A stretch of 64,000 nucleotides of DNA from a virus. The stretch spans positions 21,130-85,129 of the IMG/VR virus record IMGVR_UViG_3300035034_000707. One strand, written 5' to 3'. This document shows positions 56,998-63,931 of the stretch, piece after piece. The position numbers and the translations under genes are program-made. The notes beneath the pieces are model-generated. The model worked only from the letters and a program-made list of their open reading frames with translations. It searched no databases and had not been told where the DNA came from. Every line of letters begins with the position of its first letter. Position 1 is the first letter of the stretch.

Positions 56998-57023
56998 GGG
57001 GGCGGGTAATCTTGTCCGCCCCC
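56998..57023 (+). terminator. GC-rich hairpin
   Basis: GGGGGCGG 56998-57005 pairs with CCGCCCCC 57016-57023. No T-run follows, so it may attenuate rather than terminate, or stabilise the upstream mRNA. Confidence 0.5.
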
Positions 57024-57073
57024 GGTCTACTACCATCACCAACGTCACTACCACCTCAAAGAAGGAACCTACC

Positions 57074-57490
57074 ATGAAGAGCATCATCACAGCCAGCATC
57101 CTCGCCATTACCTTTGCAGCCCCGGCCTATGCAGAAGGGGGTGGCAAGATCAGTTCGGCGTCCAACTCGACATCGACTTCTCAGTCAGCCATTTCGACAA
57201 ATCAGGGCGGGGATGAAGTCAACTCAGCTACGGTCGTGGCTCCCTCCAGCAACAATACCGCACCCTGCGTTATGGCCCCCTCTATCGGCATTGGCGGCGG
57301 CGGGTTCGGCATCGGGGGTAGCACCCCCTATGTAGACCGCGATTGCGTTACCCGGATTGAAGCCCAAATCCTCACGCAGATTGCGGATATGAGGGGCGAT
57401 GCCCGCCGGGCCGCAATCTATCACTTCTGCGTCAACACCCCGACGATGCGCAGGACCATGATCGCTATTAACTGGTGCGCCACCAAGTAA
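57074..57490 (+). CDS. Exported protein with conserved cysteines
   Basis: 138 residues. Signal peptide MKSIITASILAITFAAPAYA. The mature part has a Ser/Thr/Asn-rich start, then NTAPCVMAPSIGIGGGG, PYVDRDCVTRIEAQILTQIADMRGD, and a C-terminal helix region with FCVNTPTMRRTMIAINWCATK. Four cysteines could form two disulfides in the periplasm. Similar small exported proteins with an APSxGxGxGG...DxDC pattern occur in marine phages, function unknown. Pairs with the preceding exported gene. Confidence 0.72.
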   Translation: MKSIITASILAITFAAPAYAEGGGKISSASNSTSTSQSAISTNQGGDEVNSATVVAPSSNNTAPCVMAPSIGIGGGGFGIGGSTPYVDRDCVTRIEAQILTQIADMRGDARRAAIYHFCVNTPTMRRTMIAINWCATK

Positions 57491-57497
57491 AGTCCTT

Positions 57498-57515
57498 GGC
57501 CGCAATAGCGCGGCC
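57498..57515 (+). terminator. Small hairpin after the exported-protein genes
   Basis: GGCCGC 57498-57503 pairs with GCGGCC 57510-57515; only TT follows. Weak terminator candidate. Confidence 0.4.
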
Positions 57516-57542
57516 TTGGATACACCCTAAAGAGGCCCAGAC

Positions 57543-58865
57543 ATGAGCGCTCCATTATACAACCGCTTCCGCCGCTATGCTGACAGGGAAGTCAAACGGT
57601 TCCCCAAGAAGGCCTTTATGCGGCTCATTATCCCGTCTTGGAAACGACCAGACACAAGGGTTTATTCTCTGAGTGACAGGGCCTCCTATGAGGCGGGGTA
57701 CTGGTCCGCCATGAAGCCCTCCGAACTACTCAGGGGCCTATCCATGGCCTACCTACCCACCCCTCAGGTATGGATCGAATTCGATTGGCTCACCTATAAC
57801 AAGGGAACGAACCACGTCCCTTGGGACGACACTACTCAAGAGATAATGCTGGCGAAAGGCAACTCTTATGAAGTCCATAACGCAGAGACTGCCCCGGTTC
57901 GGATAGGGGCTATGTTTTACCAGCCTAACACTCCGCAAGGTAAGGGTGAGTGGCAAGCCCCGGCAGGGTGCATTATGGGGTTTCTATACTACGTCTACCC
58001 CACGGGGACCTGCCTCCTAGGGGCACCCGCTTTCGGGTTTCATACCTCTGAGACAATGGAACCCCCAACCGAATTTATAGACAACCAAGAACAATTGAAG
58101 AGGGCTACCCAAGGAGAGTCCCATAAGTATACCTACCCCCACCTGTTAGACAGAGGGAGTGACGTTTTATTGGAAGAGGTGGCCTTGGGAACCTCCTATT
58201 GCCGCAGTTACCAAGAACTAGAGCCGCGCCTACTTAAACGCCTGCAAGACCGGATGATGCTGACGACCCTAGCCCATAGGCCCGTCCCACTGTGGTCACA
58301 GATAGATGGGACAACGCGCATCGCCTTATCCCTCCTAGTCGCCGCCCTGAGCGCCAAACCCCCTCATTACGTCCCGGTACTCGACAAAGACGGGAACCCC
58401 CTCCCAGAGCGCCCCAGAGGGTCAGAGCGGGACCGTCCTATAGAGGTGGACGTATTCATCCGGGACCGCCCGCACAAACCGGGCCGCAGTATCCGGGCCA
58501 GCGTAGGTCACCTAGAGGCCGTCAAGAAGGGCCTGCACACGGTCGCGGCTCATTACGCCTACCGAAGCCGAGCAGACGGGGGTGACCCCACTCAGTGCCG
58601 CCGTGCTCCGGCCCACGACTTTGAAAAGATCGAAGGAAGCAAGTCAGAAGTCTGCACCTTCTGCGGCCAGAAACGGTGGTTCAAAGAAATGCACGAACGC
58701 GGGGATGTAGCCTATGGGGTTGTCCCCCAAAAAACCTACAACGTCCGGGCTGGCTTTTCCCGGACCATGACTACTGAGGAGAAAGCTAATGAAGACCAAA
58801 CTCAAGACCAAACTCAAGACCAAACTCAAGCCCAAACCCAAACCCAAACCCAAACCCAAGAGTGA
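57543..58865 (+). CDS. Hypothetical protein with zinc-finger-like motif and Gln/Thr repeat tail
   Basis: 440 residues. The N-terminal 330 residues hold many aromatic and proline residues (YCRSYQELEPRLLKRLQDRMML). About 350-385 (CRRAPAHDFEKIEGSKSEVCTFCGQKRWF) contains C...H...CxxC, a likely zinc site. The C-terminus is a run of QTQ repeats (DQTQDQTQ then AQTQTQTQ). The repeat is encoded by CAAACTCAAGAC/CAAACC units and likely expands or contracts by slippage. No function recognised. Confidence 0.68.
   Translation: MSAPLYNRFRRYADREVKRFPKKAFMRLIIPSWKRPDTRVYSLSDRASYEAGYWSAMKPSELLRGLSMAYLPTPQVWIEFDWLTYNKGTNHVPWDDTTQEIMLAKGNSYEVHNAETAPVRIGAMFYQPNTPQGKGEWQAPAGCIMGFLYYVYPTGTCLLGAPAFGFHTSETMEPPTEFIDNQEQLKRATQGESHKYTYPHLLDRGSDVLLEEVALGTSYCRSYQELEPRLLKRLQDRMMLTTLAHRPVPLWSQIDGTTRIALSLLVAALSAKPPHYVPVLDKDGNPLPERPRGSERDRPIEVDVFIRDRPHKPGRSIRASVGHLEAVKKGLHTVAAHYAYRSRADGGDPTQCRRAPAHDFEKIEGSKSEVCTFCGQKRWFKEMHERGDVAYGVVPQKTYNVRAGFSRTMTTEEKANEDQTQDQTQDQTQAQTQTQTQTQE
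58795..58862 (+). repeat. Tandem repeat coding for Gln-Thr tail
   Basis: Three GACCAAACTCAA units followed by several CAAACC units near the end of the 57543 gene. Confidence 0.8.
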
Positions 58866-58874
58866 GGTCCCGGG

Positions 58875-59237
58875 ATGATACTCAAGCATACTAAACCATG
58901 CACCGAATGTCCTTGGCGTAAGAAAGCACTAAAGGGCTGGCTAGGCGGACACCGCGCGACCTTCTACGCGGACGCAGTAGCCGCAGGAGAGGCCCCGGCC
59001 TGCCACCAGAAGGACTACGGCCCCGAAGACGACCGAACGGCCTTCTGCGCGGGCGCGCTGATCTGCATGAAGAACCAAGCGATGCTACCTGTGGCGCGCT
59101 GGCCCGGGCAGGAAACAGTGGTAGAGGTAATGGCCTCAATTCAACGGGACCCCACCGTGTTCAGGCATCATGCCGACTTTTATCACTGGCACACCGACAA
59201 GCAGTGGATACCCCCAATTCTGAGGCAAACGGAATGA
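58875..59237 (+). CDS. DUF6283-like cysteine-rich protein
   Basis: 120 residues. PCTECPWRKKALKGWLGGHRATFYADAV near 8-35 and PACHQKDYGPEDDRTAFCAGALICMKNQAMLPVARW near 41-76 match a small phage/bacterial family with CxxCPWR, CH and CxGxxxxC motifs, which probably binds zinc or iron-sulfur. Function unknown. Short intergenic gap after the repeat-tail gene. Confidence 0.7.
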   Translation: MILKHTKPCTECPWRKKALKGWLGGHRATFYADAVAAGEAPACHQKDYGPEDDRTAFCAGALICMKNQAMLPVARWPGQETVVEVMASIQRDPTVFRHHADFYHWHTDKQWIPPILRQTE

Positions 59238-59458
59238 CCCGCAAGATAACCATAGTCGCGCAGAAGGAATTCACCTCGGCCCAGATAAAGCGTCAGACGG
59301 CCAAGGCGCGCAATAAGACCCTGCCCGAAGCCTTCGAAGCAACAAGGCAGTACCCAGCCCTACTTCAATTAGGGGAGGCCAGAGGGCCGAACGGTTGGTG
59401 GCGCAGGCTTTACCTGCTAAGACACACTGGCCCGCACCACGAAGGCCGAAACACATGA
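59234..59458 (+). CDS. Hypothetical small protein
   Basis: 74 residues from ATG 59234, overlapping both neighbours by 4 bp. Basic (AQIKRQTAKARNKTLPEAFEATRQYP), possibly nucleic-acid binding. No family recognised. Confidence 0.64.
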   Translation: MTRKITIVAQKEFTSAQIKRQTAKARNKTLPEAFEATRQYPALLQLGEARGPNGWWRRLYLLRHTGPHHEGRNT

Positions 59459-59622
59459 GCGCCGGGGCCGTGATCAAAGCTGCGTATGGGATGATGGCCG
59501 GGACGGCAGGGGAAATCAGCATGACCCTAGAGCGCCAGCGCCCGGCCAGTAAGAAAGACCTACGCATATGGGTCACCAGCTTGCGCGCCGCTGCTAACGA
59601 ACTCGAAACCCTCATTAAGTGA
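59455..59622 (+). CDS. Hypothetical small protein
   Basis: 55 residues from ATG 59455. Helical, with ASKKDLRIWVTSLRAAANELETLIK at the C-terminus, a likely amphipathic helix. The 16-bp element at 59619 overlaps its stop codon. Confidence 0.6.
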   Translation: MSAGAVIKAAYGMMAGTAGEISMTLERQRPASKKDLRIWVTSLRAAANELETLIK

Positions 59623-59634
59623 TCGTAAGATCAC
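59619..59634. promoter_or_regulatory. 16-bp palindromic element before the 59652 gene
   Basis: GTGATCGTAAGATCAC, nearly perfect two-fold symmetry, 17 bp upstream of the ATG and just before its CAGGAGA ribosome binding site. Confidence 0.68.
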
Positions 59635-59651
59635 CAGAACAGGAGACGACG

Positions 59652-59867
59652 ATGCCTAAGACGATATGGGTCACTCATACCCTCTATAAGGAGAACGCCA
59701 ACGATGGCATAGAATATTTCACTACCAAGGCAGCGTTAGCTCTAGCTGTGGAAACCAATGAGGCGGTAGGCGGCACGGTCCAAGTCTATAAGTGCACCCC
59801 CGTAAAGCATGAGGTATATACCGAAGCTGTATCTATCAGCCTAGAAGGGGACCCCGATGGACGATAA
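59652..59867 (+). CDS. Hypothetical small protein
   Basis: 71 residues from ATG 59652 (AGGAGACG upstream). Starts MPKTIWVTHTLYKENANDGIEYFTTKAALALAVETNEA, a small alpha/beta fold. Overlaps the next gene by 11 bp. No family recognised. Confidence 0.66.
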   Translation: MPKTIWVTHTLYKENANDGIEYFTTKAALALAVETNEAVGGTVQVYKCTPVKHEVYTEAVSISLEGDPDGR

Positions 59868-60432
59868 GCTAGCCGATACCCGCCCACTTTACTGCCATGA
59901 TCGCCTCAGAGAAGCCGGGAAAGGGAACCCACAAACTGAATGTCTGGCGTGTAGCCGTTCTGTATGGAAAGGCGCGGTATGCCCCCATGCGGCCCCCACA
60001 GCCGCGCACGCAACCAGTAGCTGTTCCTCTTGCGATGGCGAGGGCCTGACCCTTGGAGACGGCGGCGATCCGAGGCTATGCCCTGCGTGCCAAGGGGACG
60101 CCGTAGAACGCACCCCCACAGCCGCCGAACAGGATGGAGTAGACTGGGTAGATGAGACCTGCCCGGCACCCGCCCTCGCACCCGCCCTCGCACCCGCCCT
60201 CGCGCGCGTACCGGCGGGTGGCCCCATGACGCTTACCCTCACGACGACACGACTGACTGAGATAGCCCGTACCATGTGGCGCATGGATGAAGAATTCCTT
60301 GATATGGTCCATGACCCCTACCCCCGGACGAATGAGGCATACAGCACCCTGCCTCCGAGTGTGCAGAGGAAATGGATGTTCCGTGCAGAGACGGCCCTTC
60401 GAGTGTTCCTTGGTCAGTATCCTACCGGTTGA
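59857..60432 (+). CDS. Zinc-finger protein with Ala/Pro/Leu repeat
   Basis: 191 residues. Two cysteine clusters: ECLACSRSVWKGAVCPH near 28-44, and CSSCDGEGLTLGDGGDPRLCPACQGDA near 56-82, the second like a DnaJ-type zinc finger (CxxCxGxG...CPxCxG). Then a three-fold repeat PALAPALAPALA near 105-118 encoded by a perfect 12-bp tandem repeat. The C-terminal part (LTEIARTMWRMDEEFLDMVHD) is helical. Confidence 0.66.
   Translation: MDDKLADTRPLYCHDRLREAGKGNPQTECLACSRSVWKGAVCPHAAPTAAHATSSCSSCDGEGLTLGDGGDPRLCPACQGDAVERTPTAAEQDGVDWVDETCPAPALAPALAPALARVPAGGPMTLTLTTTRLTEIARTMWRMDEEFLDMVHDPYPRTNEAYSTLPPSVQRKWMFRAETALRVFLGQYPTG
60167..60202 (+). repeat. Three perfect 12-bp tandem repeats
   Basis: Unit CACCCGCCCTCG three times in frame, encoding Ala-Pro-Ala-Leu, inside the zinc-finger gene. 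Confidence 0.88.
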
Positions 60433-60457
60433 CGAACTTTAATCGGGGGGCTATAAT
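60429..60457 (+). promoter_or_regulatory. Promoter with consensus -10
   Basis: TTGACG at 60429, AAC, 17-bp spacer, TATAAT at 60452, followed by CTACCACCCACCACAC and TTGGAGA. The closest in the window to a consensus sigma-70 promoter. Confidence 0.85.
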
Positions 60458-60501
60458 GGCCCCTCGGCTACCTACCACCCACCACACATTGGAGACTACC
60501 C

Positions 60502-61122
60502 ATGCCCAAGAAATCGAACATCGTCAGCGATACCGCTGGCCTCCACCTAGGTATGGCTCCGGCCAAGCGACCCGTTGGCCGTCCCAAGGGATCAAAGAAC
60601 CGGCCCCGCGCATTAGCGGCGGAAGCCAAGAAGGATGCCGTCACGACCGCATCTGTACCCGAGAAACCCGAGACCGGGATTGAGACCAAGCCCAAGAAGC
60701 CCAAGACCACCTCCGCCGGGAATTCCTCACCTGCACTTATCAAGGCTAGGGACTACATTGATAAGCTGCATACAAAACTTGGCGAACTGCGCGAACGTAA
60801 CAGGGACCTGACCTCTGAGATAGCGGTTGAAGAGGCTAAGTATCGGGATGAGCACAAGGACCTGAAACAGCGGGCTTTGTCCGCCTATGCAGAGGCGCAG
60901 GAGTGGAAAGACAAGTATGACGCGCTCCTGAACGATATGACCGAAGTAGCAGCAGACAATGCCAAGACCGAACAGGAGAACCTAGCCCTGAAAGAGAAGT
61001 GCCACGACCTAAACACCAGCATTATCGAAACCCTGAGCAAGGCCCGGCAAAGTAATGCGCGCGCTGACATGGGGCTAGACGCCATCGAAGCCCTTGGGCG
61101 CGGCCTATCGGCAGGACAGTGA
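60502..61122 (+). CDS. AT-hook and coiled-coil protein
   Basis: 206 residues. KRPVGRPKGSKNRPR near 23-37 is an AT-hook for minor-groove DNA binding, in a Lys/Pro/Ala-rich tail similar to histone-like or H-NS-like nucleoid proteins. Residues about 75-175 form a long coiled coil (LIKARDYIDKLHTKLGELRERNRDLTSEIAVEEAKY and following). Strong promoter and ribosome binding site suggest early high expression. It may bind host or phage DNA, perhaps as an anti-H-NS or chromosome-organising factor; this is inference. Confidence 0.7.
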   Translation: MPKKSNIVSDTAGLHLGMAPAKRPVGRPKGSKNRPRALAAEAKKDAVTTASVPEKPETGIETKPKKPKTTSAGNSSPALIKARDYIDKLHTKLGELRERNRDLTSEIAVEEAKYRDEHKDLKQRALSAYAEAQEWKDKYDALLNDMTEVAADNAKTEQENLALKEKCHDLNTSIIETLSKARQSNARADMGLDAIEALGRGLSAGQ

Positions 61123-61124
61123 CC

Positions 61125-61334
61125 ATGGCCGACAAGCGAAAAGACCTTCGGGCTATTGAAGCCCGGATAGCCGTAAAACTAGACGGCCTGACCGCCTGCC
61201 GCGAGATAATGCTAAAGGTAATGGACCAGCTAATCCAACTTGAAATCCAACGTGACATGATGTTGAAGAGGAACCCCACATGGAAGACCTACCGAACCAA
61301 GCGACCATCAACGCCCACATTAAGCAGGCCGTGA
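61125..61334 (+). CDS. Hypothetical small protein
   Basis: 69 residues from ATG 61125, 2 bp after the AT-hook gene stop; a GTG at 61119 is an alternative. Helical with Met- and Leu-rich heptads (AIEARIAVKLDGLTACREIMLKVMDQLIQLEIQRDMMLKR). Could form a small coiled coil, perhaps a partner of the protein encoded just upstream. Confidence 0.6.
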   Translation: MADKRKDLRAIEARIAVKLDGLTACREIMLKVMDQLIQLEIQRDMMLKRNPTWKTYRTKRPSTPTLSRP

Positions 61335-61672
61335 CGATGATGAAAGCGGGCGCGCGTATGACGCTCGGTGACATACCCGGGGACCCTACCCTAAGCTATG
61401 CCGCTTTCCCCGGCCCAGTGGTGGCTTATATGGGCGCTCTGCTAGGGGTAGTCGTAGAGGCTATGGCGGAACCCTCTGAACCAGAGGATCATACCGCAGA
61501 GGGGGTGGCCCTACTGGTCGCTCAGGCTATCGCCTATGAGGGAAGGGCCTCTAACGATGCCAGCGAGGACGCTGGCGACTTCTGGAAACACACATCGGAA
61601 GTACAACAGCAGATCGCGATGAAGCAGGCCAGAGCCGTGTTGGCCCTTGGAGACATATCAGCAGGTGGATAA
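61280..61672 (+). CDS. Hypothetical protein
   Basis: 130 residues. ATG 61280 overlaps the previous gene by 55 bp; GAAGAGGAACCCC supports this start. Ala/Met-rich helical composition with a hydrophobic helix (VVAYMGALLGVVVEAMA) around residues 48-64 that might be membrane-associated. No family recognised. Confidence 0.6.
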   Translation: MEDLPNQATINAHIKQAVTMMKAGARMTLGDIPGDPTLSYAAFPGPVVAYMGALLGVVVEAMAEPSEPEDHTAEGVALLVAQAIAYEGRASNDASEDAGDFWKHTSEVQQQIAMKQARAVLALGDISAGG

Positions 61673-61958
61673 CCCAACGAACCCCCCTTGGCCGGATAAG
61701 GCATGGCTTCGGCGGCATCCATATGAGCCTGACTGGACGGGCGACCCCGATCTGGTTACCCCACAGCATGAAGAATATCACAGAGGTAGTGCACCTAAGA
61801 TCACTTCCGAACAGGCGGCGGCTATTCTCTTGGGGGATGAAAACGCGGTAGCCTACATCGCCATCGAAACGATGAGGGCGAATAACCCGACAGAGGGGGT
61901 GCGCCCCGGCTATATGCCTGCCTTAGTTAAGGGCTTAAAAGCATTTGCCGGGCCATGA
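61665..61958 (+). CDS. Hypothetical protein
   Basis: 97 residues from GTG 61665 with TTGGAGA 12 bp upstream; TTG 61647, which is part of that ribosome binding site, would give a slightly longer protein. Proline- and Trp-rich start (NPTNPPWPDKAWLRRHPYEPDWTGDP), helical end. A 16-bp element lies inside at 61789. Confidence 0.58.
   Translation: MDNPTNPPWPDKAWLRRHPYEPDWTGDPDLVTPQHEEYHRGSAPKITSEQAAAILLGDENAVAYIAIETMRANNPTEGVRPGYMPALVKGLKAFAGP
61789..61804 (-). repeat. Dispersed 16-bp palindromic element (intragenic)
   Basis: GTGCACCTAAGATCAC, identical to the terminase-promoter copy at 35815. Confidence 0.65.
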
Positions 61959-62374
61959 GAGCCACCCTGATCACAGACGCATCGTTCTGCCCCAAGACCC
62001 GCGCTGGTGGATGGGCAGTCTGGATCACCTTCGATGGCGGGGTGCGTTGCAAGAAGGCGGGCCGGTTTACTGACAAGCCCCAGCACAGCGTTATGGCAGA
62101 ATGTCGGGCGGCGATGAATGGGTTGGCAATAGCCTACGCTAGGGGCGCGCGGGATATTCTGCTACAGTCGGATTGTATGGCCGTCTCAACGATGCTGACA
62201 CAGGGTAAGTGGGGTTTCAAAAAGGCTAAGACGCTCCACTTCCCCAACGCCGTGATTACCTACAGGCACGTCAAGGGTCATACGAAAAACGGAAATGCCC
62301 GGTCCTACGTCAACAGATGGTGTGACGCGGAAGCCGGGCAGCACATGCGGGCAATGAGAGAGGAAGTGAAATGA
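61955..62374 (+). CDS. Ribonuclease H (type I)
   Basis: 139 residues. Catalytic pattern intact: LITDASF with D8, MAECRAA with E49, LLQSDCMA with D72, YRHVKGHT with H109, and NRWCDAEA with D124. Close to the size of the bare RNase HI domain. It removes RNA primers during replication or cuts RNA-DNA hybrids. Overlaps the previous gene by 4 bp. Confidence 0.82.
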   Translation: MRATLITDASFCPKTRAGGWAVWITFDGGVRCKKAGRFTDKPQHSVMAECRAAMNGLAIAYARGARDILLQSDCMAVSTMLTQGKWGFKKAKTLHFPNAVITYRHVKGHTKNGNARSYVNRWCDAEAGQHMRAMREEVK

Positions 62375-62393
62375 TCCCTGAAAGGAAATACCC

Positions 62394-63848
62394 ATGAAGG
62401 CCAGCGTGCGTAAGACCTATGACCTGCGCGGGGTCTACCCTACCGAACTGAACAGCGTGGATGGGTATGCCCTAGGCCGGGCCGTAGCGATAGTCCTGAA
62501 CGCTGAAACAGTTGTCGTGGGCCTAGATAATCGAAGTGGTTCCAAGCGCCTCTACCCCGAAGTATGCCGGGGGTTGTCAGAGTCCGGGGTGGTTTCTATC
62601 TGCTTGGGTCCCTGCACTCTTGACCAGCTTACCTACGCGGTCGGCTCGGTGACAGCAGGGCGCGAACTGCCGGATGCCGGTATCATGCTCACAGGGGGGT
62701 CTGATGATCCGAGGGTAACCGGGCTGAAAATCATCGGACCAGAGGGGGCCGCTTTAACCTCGCACCAGATTGAAATGATAAGGCTTGTGACGCAAACCCT
62801 GCCACCCAATAATGAGGGTACTCCGACAGCAGGCTGCACAGACCATGATGCCACGGAGGGCTACCGCAAATACATGGGGGCTGTCCTGCGCGGGTATGGG
62901 GTCTGGCCCCCCATGGCGTTCAACACCAAACTATTCAAGGTCGTGATAGGGTCCGGGGGGTCTGAGATACTTAAGGCGCTCCTAGGGGCACTACGCGCGG
63001 CAGGGGGCCGGGATAACATCACGTTGATCCCTATGCAGGCGAACCCCTTTTCCCCGGTTATGAGCACCCCGGACCCACAGTCCAATACCGTGAGACGGGC
63101 AATGAAATCTCGGATACGGAAAACCGGGGCGCAGATGGGGTTGGCTTTCAATTCGGATGGGTCCCGGATGGTCCTCTACGATGAAAAGGGAATGATGGTA
63201 CACCCGGCGTTGGTAGGAACCTTCCTCGCAGCCACGGTTCACGCAAAGGTTGGGAAGGTTATGCAGGCGGCGGTGAGCCACGATGCGGTTTATCCCATGA
63301 TGGGAATGTCCCAACATCTGAACTTCCCGTTGAAGCTAAGCATAAACGGCTCTGCCCCTATGCGATCAGCTATGCGAGAAAGCGCCTTGGCCTTTGGGGC
63401 TGACGCCTCCGGGCGCTATTACTTCCAAGATATGTGGTGGTCAGAGAGTGCCGTCCTTGCGGCCTGTATCACCATGCAGATGCTCTATTTCCTAGACGAA
63501 CCTGTAAGCGGTATGGTGGCTACCTGTAACGATACCCTCACGCTATCGGATGAATACCGGTTCCCGGTGCATCACCCCAAAGATGTACTGAGCGTATTAC
63601 AAACAGAACTGGGTCGCGCTGGAAGAACGGGGACCGCACGAGTGGGTGATGATCTGGTGGCTCAGGACATGGGGATGCCTCCGCTATGGCGCGCGGTAAT
63701 CAGGAAGATGGACACGGACGCCTGCCTATCGCTCCGCATGGAAGGGACGTTTAACAAAGACAGTATGCAAAAGCTGCTTGAAGGTTTCAAAACCAGCATT
63801 GAAAGGGCCGATGCTCAATGCTCTGACATAGCCTCTTCAAGAAAGTGA
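62394..63848 (+). CDS. Phosphohexomutase-like protein with degenerate active site
   Basis: 484 residues with the length and four-domain layout of phosphomannomutase/phosphoglucomutase. KTYDLRGVYPTELN near 5-18 and VVVGLDNRSGSKRLYPEVCRGLSESG near 41-66 are family-typical. The phosphoserine loop, normally TASHNP, reads TGGSDDP near 100-106. The metal loop, normally DGDxDR, reads NSDGSR near 253-258. The sugar loop, normally GExSGH, reads GADASGRYYF near 335-344. Metal binding and phosphotransfer would be crippled. It may be a sugar-phosphate sensor or scaffold. Confidence 0.78.
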   Translation: MKASVRKTYDLRGVYPTELNSVDGYALGRAVAIVLNAETVVVGLDNRSGSKRLYPEVCRGLSESGVVSICLGPCTLDQLTYAVGSVTAGRELPDAGIMLTGGSDDPRVTGLKIIGPEGAALTSHQIEMIRLVTQTLPPNNEGTPTAGCTDHDATEGYRKYMGAVLRGYGVWPPMAFNTKLFKVVIGSGGSEILKALLGALRAAGGRDNITLIPMQANPFSPVMSTPDPQSNTVRRAMKSRIRKTGAQMGLAFNSDGSRMVLYDEKGMMVHPALVGTFLAATVHAKVGKVMQAAVSHDAVYPMMGMSQHLNFPLKLSINGSAPMRSAMRESALAFGADASGRYYFQDMWWSESAVLAACITMQMLYFLDEPVSGMVATCNDTLTLSDEYRFPVHHPKDVLSVLQTELGRAGRTGTARVGDDLVAQDMGMPPLWRAVIRKMDTDACLSLRMEGTFNKDSMQKLLEGFKTSIERADAQCSDIASSRK

Positions 63849-63860
63849 TCTTACGATCAT
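63845..63860. promoter_or_regulatory. 16-bp palindromic element 7 bp upstream of a -35
   Basis: GTGATCTTACGATCAT directly after the phosphohexomutase-like gene and upstream of the promoter at 63868. Confidence 0.7.
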
Positions 63861-63867
63861 TTAGGGG

Positions 63868-63896
63868 TTGACGAACCTATGAAGAGGGGCTAGGGT
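63868..63896 (+). promoter_or_regulatory. Promoter
   Basis: TTGACG at 63868, AAC, 17-bp spacer, TAGGGT at 63891; then ACACCACAACC and CTTGGAGA before ATG 63932. Confidence 0.82.
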
Positions 63897-63931
63897 TATC
63901 TCACACCACAACCTAACTCTTGGAGATTAAC

